Positions 35,290-47,063 of a stretch of 64,000 bases of DNA are shown in pieces. Within the stretch, counting starts at the first letter, position 1; every line of letters starts with the position of its first letter. Below the pieces are notes generated by a model. It saw only the letters and a list, made by a program, of their open reading frames with translations. It did not search any database and was not told the origin of the DNA. A program made the position numbers and the translations under genes. The DNA is taken from the NCBI GenBank assembly GCA_023055505.1, contig JALIRH010000119.1, positions 744,001-808,000 on the forward strand. The letters run 5' to 3'. The DNA comes from Callipepla californica brunnescens. Lineage: Eukaryota > Chordata > Aves > Galliformes > Odontophoridae.

Positions 35290-36400
35290 AGTGGTTTGTA
35301 GATCGTCCGAAGTCTTGGACACCTCCCACTGGGGTCCTGTGTCACGGATTGGTCCTTTCACATGGCTTGCATGGATCCATCTGCGCTCAGCTGTCCGGAT
35401 GGCTGTTTCTGTTGTTAATAAAACAAGAAAAGGTCCTTCCCAGCGGGGAGTTAGAGATGACTCTTTCCACGTTTTAATTTAAACCTTGTCTCCTGGACTG
35501 ATTCCATGTATTGCCATATCTAGCGGAGGCCGTTGGACCACCAGTCCTTCCATTCTTCATTCATTCCTTCTCTTATTCATTTCAATTCAATATTCCTGTA
35601 TTTTCTTCTACCTTGGGATGTTCCGATGGGAGTTCTAAATCATATGGCATTCCATATCCCATTTCAAAAGGTGATATTCCAGTCTCTCTTCTTGCTTCTG
35701 TTCTTCAGTTAAGTAGTGCCAGTGGCAAACACTTCATCCAAGACATCTTGGTTTCAATCATTCCTTTAGTAAGCCGCTTTGGAAGTTCCCCATTCGACCT
35801 TTCTACTTTGCCAGAGCTCTGTGGGTGCCATGGGGTGCGATATTCCCATTTGGTCCCCATTGGAGCTAAAGCCTCTTACACTGCCTTTAATACAAAGTGA
35901 GGGTCTCTAGCTGAATCTGCAACTTCCATGTTCCCATATCTGGGGATAATATGTTCGAACAATGTCTTGATTACTGTCTGGGCTGTTGCCCTAGCGGTGG
36001 GGTAGGCCTCCAGAAAATGTGTTCAATGGGCGATTCTTCCTAAGAAGTACTTCTATCTTCCAACCCTGGGGAGATCTGTGAAGTCTATCTGCATTTGAGC
36101 AAAAGGTCTGACAGCCCATTCCCTTCCTCCCTGTACTTTTTCCCTCAGTTGTTGTTTCTTTCCTTTCCTCCAAATCATCCAATGATCTACAATTCCTTTG
36201 GCTATGCTAGAAATGCCTATACACATCTATTTCATTGTGAATTGGTCCACCAAGGCCTGAAGCCCGCAATGAGTCTGCTTAGGAAATTCTCATCTTCTCC
36301 AAGCTTTAGGGATTACCTCTCTTCCATCAGCTAATAACCATTTTCCCTCCTTTTCCTCAACCTCCATTTGTCGGAGCCGCTCTTTTCGCTTCTTCATCAG
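35290..36400 (-). pseudogene. Integrase of the gammaretrovirus-like provirus, decayed
   Basis: Integrase inserts viral DNA into the host genome. Near 36080 the minus strand reads QIDFTDLPR, which includes the first catalytic Asp of the core domain. Near 35300-35470 it reads a C-terminal block with [15 protein letters not shown] and [10 protein letters not shown], typical of gammaretroviral integrases. Frame changes and stops separate these blocks, so no product is expected. The zinc-binding N-terminal part should lie near 36200-36350 but is only weakly recognisable. Confidence 0.75.
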
Positions 36401-36420
36401 CAAAATTAGTTCCCCTTATT

Positions 36421-37222
36421 TCAGCCGACATCGCCCTCTGGTGCCTTTCCGTGTACTACTGCGCTTTTCTCTGGTTCTCTTCTTGCCCTCAGAGTTTGTC
36501 TTCTTAACGACTGGTGAATTAACCCTTTCCCGGGTGAGTTTACCAATCCTCTTTCCTCCCATCTTTTTCCCAAGGTATGGACTACCCCATACGCATACCT
36601 AGAATCTGTAGAGATAGTCCCAATGCTTCCTTTCAACATTTGAAGGGCTGGAAGGATTGTATAGAATTTCACAGCCTGAGCTGACCACGTTCTGTCCAAT
36701 GCTCCCGATTCAATTACTGGAAATGTTTTCCCGTTTAGTAGAGCATCCCCTGATTTTCCTTTTCCTTCTACCACCCGGGAGGAGCCATCTACAAATCATT
36801 TGCCCCCTTCTAATAACTTCTCCTCTTCTAAGTCCTCCCCTCAGGCTAAAGCCTGATACTCTATACACTGAATGCAATCATGGCTTAAATCTTCATCTGG
36901 TTCCCCATAGAAAAATTGAGCAGGATTTGGCAAACTTGGAGTTTCTATTTCTAATTGAGGAGAATGGATTAGGATTCCTTCCTATTTCAATAGTCTAGCA
37001 TCTGTAATCCACTTCTCTGCTTTTTCTTGGAGTACTCCCCTTATTGTCATGTGGACTATACACTTGTAATTCACCCCTGAAAGTCATCTTCCCTGCTTCT
37101 TCTACTAACAGAGCTACAGCAACTATTGCTCGTAGACAGGTAGGCCACCCACGGCTAACGGGATCCAAGAGTTTTGAAAAGTATCCTGCTGGCTTCTTCT
37201 TCCCGGCCCATTCCTGGCTCAC
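36421..37222 (-). pseudogene. RNase H region of the gammaretrovirus-like provirus, decayed
   Basis: The connection and start of RNase H are seen at 36995-37222 (GYFSKLLDPVSRGWP, then a CLRAIVAVALLVE stretch). The RNase H core is at 36421-36774 with the TDSRYAYG motif containing an active-site Asp, followed by VHTLG. The two segments are separated by frame breaks. RNase H degrades the RNA strand during reverse transcription. Confidence 0.78.
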
Positions 37223-38383
37223 TACTCCAAAAGCGATCCCTTCGTCTGTATTTACAAAAAGGTAAAATGGGCTTTTTAGATCAGGTAAGCTTAACGCTGG
37301 TGCATGAAGAAGATCTACCTTGAAGTCTTCTAATCTTTGCTCATCCTCCTGGCTCCACTTTCTTCAGCCATCTTGTACTAGTTTCTGCTATAAAAGCTTT
37401 ACCTTACTGCTATCATTCTCAATCCATTGTCGACAGCATCCTAGCAGCCCTAACATCTGCCTCACCTGCCTCTTGCCTCTTGGGGCTTTTCAAGATCAAA
37501 TCCCATTTGCCCGTTCTGGATCTAATGTCTTATTTCCCTTGCTTAACCAATGTCCCAAATATTTCACTTCCTCTTCTGTAAATTGGCATTTTGCCTTTGA
37601 AACTTGGAACCCCTTTGAACCAAAGAAATGCAATAGTTTAATGCTCTCCTGTCTAACTGTCTCCTCGCCTGCTCCAGCTAATAGTAAGTCATCTACATAT
37701 TGCACTAAGGTTGCCTGTGGGTTTAGTTCATCAGTTTTTAGTACTTGCTCAAGGGCTTGCCCAAACAAGTTAGGGATTCTGTGAATCCCTGTGGGAGCAC
37801 TGTCCCTCTGAGTTGTTGTTTTCTATGGGGGTTTGGATCTTCCCACTCGAAGACAAAGTAGTCTCTGCATTCTGCCGTCAGGGGGCAGGTCCAAAAAGCA
37901 TCCTTGAAATCAATTCCACTATACTACTGAGATTCTGGCTTCAATTGACCGAGCAGCGGATAGGGGTTTGCCACTACTGGGAAGCGGGGAATTGTTCTCT
38001 CCTTAATTTCCCTTGAGTCGTGGACCAATCTGTATGTGCCATAAGGTTTTTTTTTTTACATGGAGTATGGGAGTATTCTAGGGAGACATACAAGGCTCTA
38101 ATAGTTCTTTAGATATTAATCTCTCCATTTCAGGTTGTAGCCCTGATTTACCTTCCTGTGAAATGGGTTATTGTTTCACCCTAATTGGAATGCCTGGGTC
38201 CTTTAGAATCACTTCAAAGGGTTCTATGTCTAACTTCCCTACTGATTCTGGACTCTACCAAACTTCTGGGTTAATTCTAGCCTCATCTTCTATCGTTAGA
38301 GTACGTTGCTGAACAGTTAATTCTCTATCTTTTACTTCCAAATGTATTCCTAACTCCACAATTCAATCTCTCCCTAGCAAATT
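37223..38383 (-). pseudogene. Reverse transcriptase of the gammaretrovirus-like provirus, decayed
   Basis: An open segment at 37496-37768 carries the catalytic motif VQYVDDLLLA, then KCQFTEEEVKYLGH, which fits the RT palm and thumb of gammaretroviruses. Upstream RT sequence (37800-38383) is recognisable only in short pieces across several frames, with many stops. Confidence 0.8.
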
Positions 38384-38650
38384 CTATTCTGCTTCAGGTA
38401 CCAATAAAAAAGACTCAGTTCCATAGGTGCTAGGTGATTCTATTTCTACCTGCTTTACAACAGGTACCATAAAAGGTTCCCCTTTTGTTCCAATTACTTG
38501 TAGCTCTTCCGAGGATAAAGAACATCCTCGAGGTAAATATTGAACAGTCGATCTTTCTGCCCCAGACTCTACCAAAAATTCCATTTCCTGACGCTGAGAA
38601 CCCAATTTCAATTTTATCAAGGGCTTGTTTCTTTCCCAGGTCCCCAGCAC
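38384..38650 (-). pseudogene. Retroviral aspartic protease, active site changed
   Basis: An 88-codon open segment whose position between the gag zinc knuckle and RT fits the retroviral protease. The active-site motif, normally LVDTGA, reads LVESGAE, so the catalytic Asp is Glu and the Thr is Ser. Such a change is expected to abolish cleavage. It is a decayed copy, although the reading frame is still open. Confidence 0.75.
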
Positions 38651-38689
38651 ATAGAGTCCCTGACCCCCTCAGTCCTCCTGAAACATTTG

Positions 38690-40130
38690 CTCGTCCCAGA
38701 TTCTCTTTCTACAGTCTTTCTTCATGTGTCCCTTTTTCTGACAGTAGAAGCATTCAACTGTCCTCATATCTCTGGGTCTGTTCTGCTTGGGTTGAAGCGC
38801 ATTTTCTGCCCGAGGAATATTCCCTCTTCTCCTTGCCTGGAACGCCCCCTTCTGTCCTTCTCTTACCGCGGCTATCAGACTTCCAGCTTGCCTCTTCTGA
38901 GTCTCCTCCTCTCTCCTTAACGTATACTTTCTGAGCCTCTCTCAGCAATTCATCTAATCCTCTCTCCTGCCAGTCCTCCAGCTTCTCTAGTTTCCTTCCA
39001 ATATCTGTCCAGGACCTAGCTTCAAACCGCGTTTTCAGGAGAGCTCGCCCCACGGGGTAGCAGGATCTAATCCTGAATAGAACTGTACATTTCTGCATAG
39101 TCTCTCTAACCACTCAGGAGGAGTTTCATCTTTTTTCCGTTGCTTGCCTTATTTGCCTTATTGATATTCTGTCCCCGAGGGACAGATTCTCTAATCCCTT
39201 GAATAATAAGAACTCGCAAATCTGCCATGTGAGTACCATGTTCCTGGCTCTGATTATCCCAATTGGGCCGCTGTAAGGGTCACTTTAGATCGGCTCCTGG
39301 GCCAGCCGGGTGTTGCTGATCCCAGATTCACGTACCTGCCCTCCTGATCATATCCCTTTCTTCTGCTCTAAATAGTATGCCCAAAATTGCCTGTGTTTCA
39401 TCCCAAGTTTAATGGTTGGGACCTGAAGATTGATCTAGCCTCTCGGAGACCCCTCAAGGATCCTCCAGCAAATTCCCCATCTCCTTCTGAAATTCCCTTA
39501 TGTATCTCCTGAGTTGAAGGGAACTGAAACATAGCCAGCTCCTGGCTTTGATCCTCCGGTAGCTACAGGTATTTCTCTTCAAGGGAGAACGTTTCCTCCT
39601 TGACCCCTCTCCTGCCTAGCTTGCCTTCTAGTGATCCTTCTCCTAGGGAAGTCTAGGGGTTCACATTCAGGTTCATCTCCCAAGTCAGATTCAGCTTGCT
39701 CCGGCGGAGCCGCTGGATTCTGTTAGGGGGGAGCGTAAGGCGGGGGGATAGTGTATAATGTCCTCCTCTGTTGTATTCCTTTTTTTAATTAGGGGGAACA
39801 GAAAGGTTCCAATATCAGATTCTACACATCATTTGCATACTCACCATCTTCCAGATTCAAAGGCTGTTTTTCATTTGCATAAGCGTTTAGAGCCTGGCAG
39901 ATCCGGTCCTCAAAGGACCCAAATACTGGCCAGAACAGCTGATCTGCCCTTCTCTGCTTTCCTCCCCATACCTCCATACAGTCATGTACCATCTTCACCT
40001 CACTCTTTCCTCGTCTAGAGGGAGAATCACCCCAATGTTTTAACATTAAACCTAGGGGACTTTCTAGTGGTATGTCCGGTAGCTTTACCTGCGAGCTGTA
40101 CCTAGAGTTCGGAGCTACAGGTCTCTGCAC
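38690..40130 (-). pseudogene. Gag of the gammaretrovirus-like provirus: matrix, capsid, zinc knuckle; decayed
   Basis: Three parts are readable. Matrix is at 39822-40130 (LGLMLKHWGDSPSRRGKS, then WPVFGSFEDRICQALN). The capsid C-terminal helices are at about 38900-39060 (DIGRKLEKLEDWQERGL, then LLREAQKVYVK). One CCHC zinc knuckle, C-X2-C-X4-H-X4-C, is at 38711-38752. Between 39114 and 39820 the capsid is broken by stops and only fragments remain. A single knuckle and the DIGRKLEKLE-type helix point to the gammaretroviral group. Confidence 0.82.
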
Positions 40131-40207
40131 AGAAGTTCCCCAGCCCAGGGGCCGTCCGAAGACGGGGTGCTCCCCTGGAGTGGGAATTCCACAGCAGAGT
40201 CGCCTGG

Positions 40208-40225
40208 ATCCGAGTCACGGCACCA
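40208..40225 (-). other. Primer binding site, tRNA-His type
   Basis: On the minus strand the sequence directly inside the LTR reads TGGTGCCGTGACTCGGAT, complementary to the 3' end of tRNA-His. It lies three bases inside the LTR end. Confidence 0.88.
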
Positions 40226-40228
40226 AAT

Positions 40229-40752
40229 TGTTAGAGGTGTGAAGAGAACGATACGCACCAACTGTTGCCAACAGTAAGGAATTTATTGAGCAAGCAAGAA
40301 ATGAGCGGAACAGCGCTGGGCGGCTGGGAGTCTCCTCTGCACCAGAGGTGCTCAACAGGGCCCCCCAACCCCTCTTTTCATTGTCCCTTATCTCTGCATT
40401 CATGTCTTATCTTTCTCTTCCTGGGCTGCGCTGGCTGTTATCTGGGGGTCGTTCTCTGCCTCCTGGCGATCGAGATGATGAAGGCCATAGTTTTCCTCAG
40501 CTCCGATCACGCGCGCTCAAGAGAAGATTTTCACTTCTTTTTCTTTTGCAGTTTCTCCAAAGGTCACTGCTATCTGTTGTTCATTGTCCAGGTGTTAGAA
40601 CTAAGCGCTGTGGCTCCAACTTGCACAAACTACAGTTTTTAGACAAAACATCGATATATCTCTTTTGAGACTTCTACAAACTACATAGTTCTCAGAAAAA
40701 AAAACACGCTGAAAAACACGGACACATCTGTCTCGAGTCGGTTTGATTAACA
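40229..40752 (-). repeat. 5' LTR of the gammaretrovirus-like provirus
   Basis: Bounded by the 5-base inverted repeat TGTTA (40229-40233) and TAACA (40748-40752) and placed directly next to the primer site, giving 524 bases. An AATAAA on the minus strand (plus-strand TTTATT at 40282-40287) would end R and leave a short U5. No matching second LTR exists in the window. The far end is inferred from the inverted repeat. Confidence 0.72.
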
Positions 40753-40774
40753 AGTAGAGAACTCATTTTTACCA

Positions 40775-42145
40775 CAATCCTTACCCTAAGCCTAACACTC
40801 ACCTTAAACCTAACCCTAACCCTGTACCTAGCCTGAACCCTAAGCATAATCCTAAACCTATCCCTATTCCTATCCTCAACAGTAACCCAAACCCTAATCC
40901 TAACACTGACACTCAACCTAGTTCTAATGCTGTATCTAACCTTAGAACTCAAACAAACCCTATCCCTAAGCCTAATCCTAAATCGAATTCTAACCCTTAC
41001 CTATACACTATCCCTATCCCCAAAACCCTTTTCCTACACCTAACCCTAACCACAAGACTTACCTTAACCTAACCCTAACAGCAATCCCAGGCCTAACCCT
41101 AACACTAACCTGAAACCTAATCCTATTCCTAACCTTAACCCTAACCAGAGGCCTAACCCTAATCTGACCCTTACACTCAAACTGACCCTGCCCCTAACCC
41201 TAAACACAGATCGCATCCTAAACCTAAACCTAAACCTAAAACTTCCCCTAATGCTAACATGAACACTCAACCTAATCCTAGCTCTAAACACAATCATAAA
41301 ACTGAGAAAAACTTTTTCCCTAACCCTAATCCTAAACCTAATCCAAAACCTAAAACAATCCCAAACCCTTTCCCTATCTCTAACCCTAACCCAGAATCTA
41401 AACCTAACCCTATTACTAAACCCAATCTTACACCTAACCCTATTCCATAACCTAAACTTACCCTAACACTGTATCACTAAATCTTTCCCTAATCGTAACC
41501 CTAACCCTAAACATAACCTTACCCTAGTACTAAAACAAACTTACCCATAACCCTAACCCAAAACCTAACAGAACCCTAGTCCTAACCATAATCCTAACCC
41601 TAACTCAAACCCTAAATCTAACACTAATCCTTACCCTAAACAGAACTCGAAGCATTTCCCAAATCCTAATTCTAACTCTACCCTAACCCTAACCCAAACT
41701 CAGACCCTACCACAAAACCCAAGTGGAAGCCCAACCCTAAACCTAACCAAAAGCATCAGATCACCACAACCCTCACCTAAATCTATCCCAAAACATGTTC
41801 CTAATATTAAACCAAATCCTAATCCAAACACTAACCCTACAACTATTCCTAAACCTTTACTTAACACAAAGCCAAACCCGAGGCCTACCCCTTACCTCAC
41901 CCTGACACTCAAACTAACCCTACCCCTAACCCTACATACAAATCCAATCCTAAGTCTAACCCTAAACTTAACCCTAATGCTACTCCTAACATGAACACTT
42001 CACCTACTTCTGTCCCTGACGCTAACACTCAAATTATCCCTAACCCTTACCCTAAACCGAAATCTACACCAAAACCTAACCCTTACCCTAACCCTGACCC
42101 TGAAGCTGACCCTAACCCTAGCCTAAACCCTAACCCTAACCAGTC
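40775..42145 (-). repeat. Degenerate CCCTAA telomere-like array E (minus orientation)
   Basis: Same repeat family and orientation as array D, with the complement landmarks AGCATCAGATCACCACAACC (41752) and GAGGCCTACCCC (41899). Also present is the arginine/valine-coding block found in arrays A (13033) and D (33730). Its left edge meets the provirus LTR and its right edge (about 42145) meets unique sequence. Confidence 0.9.
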
Positions 42146-42149
42146 GCAG

Positions 42150-42886
42150 AAAAGGCCTGAATCCATACAGCCTTTTCACTGTGAAAATCTGGGAGAGAAA
42201 ATCTGGCTTACCATGGAGATCTCAGCTTTAAGGAAATCTAAAAACAAAACAAAGCATGCAGTTCCCAGATTCCCAGCAACATTTTTCCCCATACTTTCAC
42301 CACCATAGATTGAGAAGACCATTTGCTGGACTTACACAGTGTCAGCAGGGTGAACCACATTTTGTCAGTGCACAACATTAATTACCACTTGCTCCACAGG
42401 CACAGGACAGACGGCCTCAGCGGTTAAGCACCCAGCCACTACAGGGATACACTTTCTGATTCACACTGCTGCAAAACGGCACCCATCTATTGTGCAAGTA
42501 CCTGCTGTAAACCGTAACACAGAAACTCTAGCAGCTACGGAAATCAGGAAAGAAATACTTCAAGAACTAATCAATACTTCTACTCAAAGGACGTATGAAT
42601 ATACTTCAAGTAGACTTCAGCTTCCAGGACCACGACATCCCAAGGTCCTGGAACAGAAAAACAACTCCGAATTTAATTCCAGAACTGGATCAAGAAATTA
42701 AGTCAGTGAGATCAAGACATTCACTCAGACAGCCACAGCTCATCAACCTCACCTTCATTTCCACCCAACAGAATAATGCTATGTAAACTACATAGCATAA
42801 CACGCCCTGCCCCCTTTCTTGCAATATCCTGAATATAAAATCCCTTTTCTTTTTTTTTCCGTTATCCAAAATTTACATAGGAATAC
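42150..42886. other. Unique sequence next to the XPO1 pseudogene, no feature assigned
   Basis: Probably intron of the exportin-1-like copy. The next expected exon (encoding the block after FECTLNM) is not present before array E begins, so the gene copy is cut here. Confidence 0.45.
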
Positions 42887-45599
42887 CTTCTTGATCATAT
42901 TTAACGTGCACTCAAAAACAGCATCAAAGATCTGAGGTATTTCAGCAGCGATGTGCCCACCCAGCTTCTTTACAGCCACAGCCACAGCACCCAGTACTGC
43001 AGGCTCTCTAGCAGCTGGAACATTTCTCTGGTAGTCAATGAGAGCGGCACCCAACAAGGGAGGAACAAAGTTTTCAGCAACCTACATCAAGAGCAAGACA
43101 TGCTTAGAGCAGTGCAGTTACCCAACAAAGCCTCACACAGCAGTTCGGAAAGAAGCTAAAAATGAACTTACACGCCCACATGCTTCCCACACACTGTGTT
43201 CATCCAGCAGTGCTTGCCTGAGGGCTCTCCTACACCTTCCTGCTTCCCCTTAGGACTGCTCTCAGCTGACACTACCTGAAGCACTCAAAACACAGCTCAG
43301 GCCTACCCCTGTATGATCACAGCTTATCATCCTTCCTGCAGATATTGCAGTTCTGAAGCCAGTTCTTGTGAACAGAACAGTGTTAACTGCACTGCAGCAA
43401 AAGAGCAGAGTTCCTCCTGAATGTGTCCTATCAACTCTTTGGATGCCATATTTACTTACCATCTGAGGATCGTTGGACCTGCTCACCCAGCCAGAAATCA
43501 GTTCTAAACTTTCCCTTTTTACAGTCCTCATCCTTCTAACCAAGGGCTGCTTGGTTTCCACTTCGCCTGAAAGGTAGCAAAGCTGCACTGAATCTGGGTT
43601 AAGATGCGTCAACAAACAGATTCCCCTCAACTCCTTCCAGAAGATTGAGAATGTTTCATTTTTATACCCAAATGACAAAGAAGGAAGATCTCTCGTTCAT
43701 ATTATGCAGATTAAAACCATTTTCCCATTACTTCAGCTCCATGGATCCAAGTTGCAATTTAGTATTCCACTGCTACTGCTGACAGCACACTCTGCCAGTA
43801 CAACTCAGAAACAATGCTGCAGCTTCTTTTTCAAGGAAGGGAATGTTCCTTCAGCTCTCAGGATCATGCTTACCTCTGGCTCTCACTGCGTGATGAGAAG
43901 AACCAACCTATACAGTGTTCTAAAGCACGCTCCTGATTTGGTCACAAACATAATTGTTCCAACTTGTCTTTACTACAAGGAGCCTAATTCTTACTTCATT
44001 TTCTCACGTCCAAGTCCATGCAAGTCTCGTCAGTAGAACTTGCCCTAACTGAGTGCACAGACACACACTCATAACAGTACATCCAAGGAAAACCTCACCA
44101 GACTGCAGCCAGGGAAACAAAGGCAGAACTGCTCCTGCTGCCATCAGAGATAACAACTGTGAGAACACACTCTGAGCCGAGTGCCATCTCAATAGCTGTT
44201 GCTCGAGTAAAATCTCACCACTACAAGTCCTAGCAACTGCTTCCTATTTCTCTCGTTGTGATTTCTTTTTGTTTTAAGCACCTTCTGGCAATTAGAGCTG
44301 CAGAATCAAAAGAATGCTTTAAGTTCTGAGAAGCTACGTCAAGGTGTATTCATTGCATGGGTAAGAAAGTCTGTCAGAACACAGCTCCAATAACCGAGTC
44401 ACTTCATTCCTCAAGGGATGCTCCAGCAGCACATTCTACTTGGATATCACAGACCCAATTTTTTCCAGGTAACAGTGGTTAGGTAACTCGAGTAGCTCCT
44501 AATTCCTCCTCAGTGATTACCAGTCTAGTTTGTGACAAATCTGAGGCGCCTTCACTGAAGTTACACTTCTGTAAGAAAGCTGTTTCAGTAGTAGAATATC
44601 ACCAAACCAAAACTCTGCCAACGTCCTAGGGTCTTTTCTTATCTAAAACGATGAAGTCAGAACTTACAACTGTGTCTCCACAAGACTGCTATTAGTCAGC
44701 AGTCTCCGGTACCCTTCCTAAACTCACACTTGAAGAGCTTTCCTCCTTCCGCAATCAGAGTTTCTTTGAACAAAACATCTGGCTAACAAAAACAAGAACC
44801 TAAGCAAGCACATTTTCAGGCATTCTCTTGCCCAAACGCACACACAAAGAAGCAACAAAAACCACCACCACCAACAGACACGCAATGAGATAAGCCCAGC
44901 AAATTCACAACCTGATCACGTGCACTGCCCATCCCGCTGTTAGGAAGGACGTGCAATTTCTTACCGTCAGCCTCAAGAGCTGCAGACATGTTTTCACTTG
45001 GGCACTTGGACATATTCAGCATATCTAAATCAATTCTTCCCAGCTGAATCACAAAGGGGCGGCCAGCTGCTTTCCATGCCCTTACGCTGCTTTTCAGAAT
45101 GCTACCAAGCTGCGTAACGGCTTCAGGATCCTTCAGAACATCAACATTCTGTGGAAAAGAACTGAGCTAACTCCATTCAGTCAATGAAAACGCCATTTAT
45201 CTTCTAATACAAAAACGGTCACTTTCACGTTTAGGGTTATCTTACACGCTGTGTTAAAGCATGTTCTGTCAAGTTCTTCAACTGGATTTAAACCAGTCTC
45301 AGTTGTTTAGGTCTCCTTCAACACTTCTACTGACAGATCAACCATTGCTTTATAAAAGTTCAGCACAGCCAAGTTCACTTCATTCCACAGATTAAAAAAA
45401 ATGGAATAACAACAAACATTCAGCACTTTTACTTTAGTTGAATACACAAAATGTACCGTCTGACTTTTGTTGCCTGCCGAATTCTGCAGTCCTATACTGG
45501 ATTAGGGAGCAGCATGTGTTTTTCTATCAGATGCTCCTGTACAGTCCGGTCTGTCTGCGCCCCAACCACGTATCCTACTGCTCCACAGAACGGATGCAC
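42887..45599 (-). pseudogene. XPO1: Exportin-1 (XPO1/CRM1) pseudogene fragment, four exons
   Basis: XPO1 is the main nuclear export receptor for leucine-rich export signals. Four consecutive exons with conserved splice borders are seen on the minus strand: 45465-45599 (VGAQTDRTVQEHLIEK), 44965-45148 (NVDVLKDPEAVTQLGSILKS and FVIQLGRIDLDML), 43460-43566 (RTVKRESLELISGWVSRSND) and 42887-43081 (VAENFVPPLL, DYQRNVPAAREP, AEIPQIFDAVFECTLNM). The first has an in-frame TAG at 45492-45494, where the family has Trp in a VWDSI block, and its donor GTCAGA is weak. Many substitutions occur in a protein that is nearly invariant among vertebrates. Upstream exons are missing or lie beyond the CR1/ERV insertions, and downstream exons are cut off by array E. 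Kept introns show this is a segmental-duplication copy, not a retrocopy. Confidence 0.9.
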
Positions 45600-45794
45600 C
45601 TGATTGAAAAACAAGAAGTCCAACAGAAAGTTAAGGAAGACTAACCCAAAATGTACAGCGTTCAGGTAGTAAAAGTTCAAAATGGCTTTCCAATGACTAA
45701 ATACCCACTTCCCACCTCAGTTCACAAGATCCTTCTCCATCCTTTCCTTCCTTACTCCACATTTAAAGCAAGCCTCTGCTCCCCTCCAATACAG

Positions 45795-46293
45795 GCAGGA
45801 AATTAGAAATGCAAAAGCCCAGCTCCAACTTAGACTGGCTACTGCAGTAAAGCAGAGCAAAAAATCCTTTTACAAATATATGAACAGTAAAAGAACTAAG
45901 GAGAATTTCTCTCCTTTACTTGATGCGGCAGGGAATGGAACCACAGAGGATAAGGAAAAGGCTGAGGTTCTCAATGCCTTCTTCACGTCTCTCTTTAATA
46001 GACAGATCAGTTAACTCAGGATACTTTTTGCCCTGACCTGGAAGTCTGGGACGAAGCGCATCATACACCCCCTGTGATCCTAGCAGAGACAGTCAGAGAC
46101 CTGCTCCTCCATCTGAACTGCCGCAAGTCCATGGGACCAGATGGGATCCAACCAAGGGTGCTGAGGGAGCTGGCAGAGGTGATTGCCAAGCCGCTTTCTG
46201 TCATCTATCAGCATTCCTGGTCATCTGGAGAGGTCCCACAAGATTGGAGGCTTGCCGATGTGACTCCCATCTACAAAAAAGACCGTAAGGAAG
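45795..46293 (+). mobile_element. CR1 LINE fragment, start of reverse transcriptase domain
   Basis: Plus-strand CR1 ORF2 sequence covers the linker and first RT blocks: AEVLNAFFTSLFN near 45965, then CRKSMGPDGIQPRVLRELAE near 46120 and SGEVPQDWRLADVTPIYKKD near 46220. It has at least one in-frame stop near 46012. It is cut at 46293 by an ERV LTR that starts in the middle of the PIYKK block, so the LTR is younger. Confidence 0.9.
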
Positions 46294-46554
46294 TGTCATG
46301 GTTTTATGATTTTTTGGTACTGGTATTCCACATCATGGCATCATGTGGTGCATTGGGAGTCAGGGAGAAAACTACATTCCCCAGAGGACTTGGCAATGCT
46401 TTGTATTTTTTCACGTGTTTTCCGCTCAGAGGGAACAGATAAAAACTCTCTGCGGTCACGGGACATTCTCTCTTTCCTCTAGGATCACTTAGGAGTGGGT
46501 GCTCGCTGCCGTCCGCCTTCAGCGTTAGCGCAAGGCCTTCGGTTTATCAGGCAC

Positions 46555-46589
<35 letters not shown>

Positions 46590-46832
46590 TACTCGTTTTG
46601 TTTGATTCATTGGGCTTAATTCCAAATTGTATTGCATTATACTGTGTTATTTACTTCCTGATGTCTTATTTAGTAAATTAGCTTTTCCCCCTCAGATCGT
46701 TGCCGCTGTTTTGTTTTGGGGCTTATCTCCCTTTTTCCCTTTCCCCCTTCCCCTTGTCCGGGGTGTGGGCCTGTGGGTCTCCTTCCTCGGTTGTCGCAGG
46801 GCCGGGCTGTACCGGCTCACAAACCCCTGACA
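46294..46832 (+). repeat. 5' LTR of the ERVL-like provirus
   Basis: 539 bases with TGTCA/TGACA inverted termini. A TATA-like GATAAAAACT lies at 46438-46447, a pure (TC)n tract at about 46556-46582, and an AGTAAA possible polyA signal at 46672-46677. It interrupts the CR1 fragment. No target duplication can be tested because the 3' LTR is lost. Confidence 0.85.
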
Positions 46833-46836
46833 TTTT

Positions 46837-46854
46837 TGGCGCCCAACGTGGGGC
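46837..46854 (+). other. Primer binding site, tRNA-Lys1,2 type
   Basis: TGGCGCCCAACGTGGGGC four bases after the LTR is an exact Lys1,2-type primer site, as used by foamy viruses and some lentiviruses and betaretroviruses. Confidence 0.9.
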
Positions 46855-47063
46855 ACAACCAGCTGCCTTAGCCAGGCAGAGACAAACTTTTAGAGTACAT
46901 CTCTGTCTGTTGTTAACAAGCTTATCTGTACTGCAAGTGCTGTACAGCAAAACACGACCTTGAAGTCCGGGCGTACTGTCAGTTGTTTTGGGATATCTGT
47001 AAACTTCTTTTGGGTACTGCGAGATTGTTTTAGTACAAGAAAAAAAAAATAAATAATAAAAAG

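Larger units (their letters stand above)
35290..40752 (-). mobile_element. Gammaretrovirus-like endogenous provirus, minus strand, 3' truncated
   Basis: In minus-strand order: 5' LTR (40229-40752), tRNA-His primer site (40208-40225), gag, pro, RT, RNase H and integrase, the last ending near 35290. The matrix, capsid C-terminal and single zinc-knuckle features fit the gammaretrovirus-like (class I) group. No env and no second LTR are visible before array D at 35085, so the 3' third is missing. Every gene has stops and frameshifts. The 35086-35290 stretch, which includes an A-rich tract near 35240, belongs to no recognised part. The element sits between two CCCTAA arrays of the same orientation, so it may have inserted into one array. 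Confidence 0.88.

Noticed and set aside
43704..44036. Plus-strand 110-codon ORF inside the XPO1 copy
   Set aside because: It lies in an intron of the minus-strand pseudogene and has no recognisable domain.
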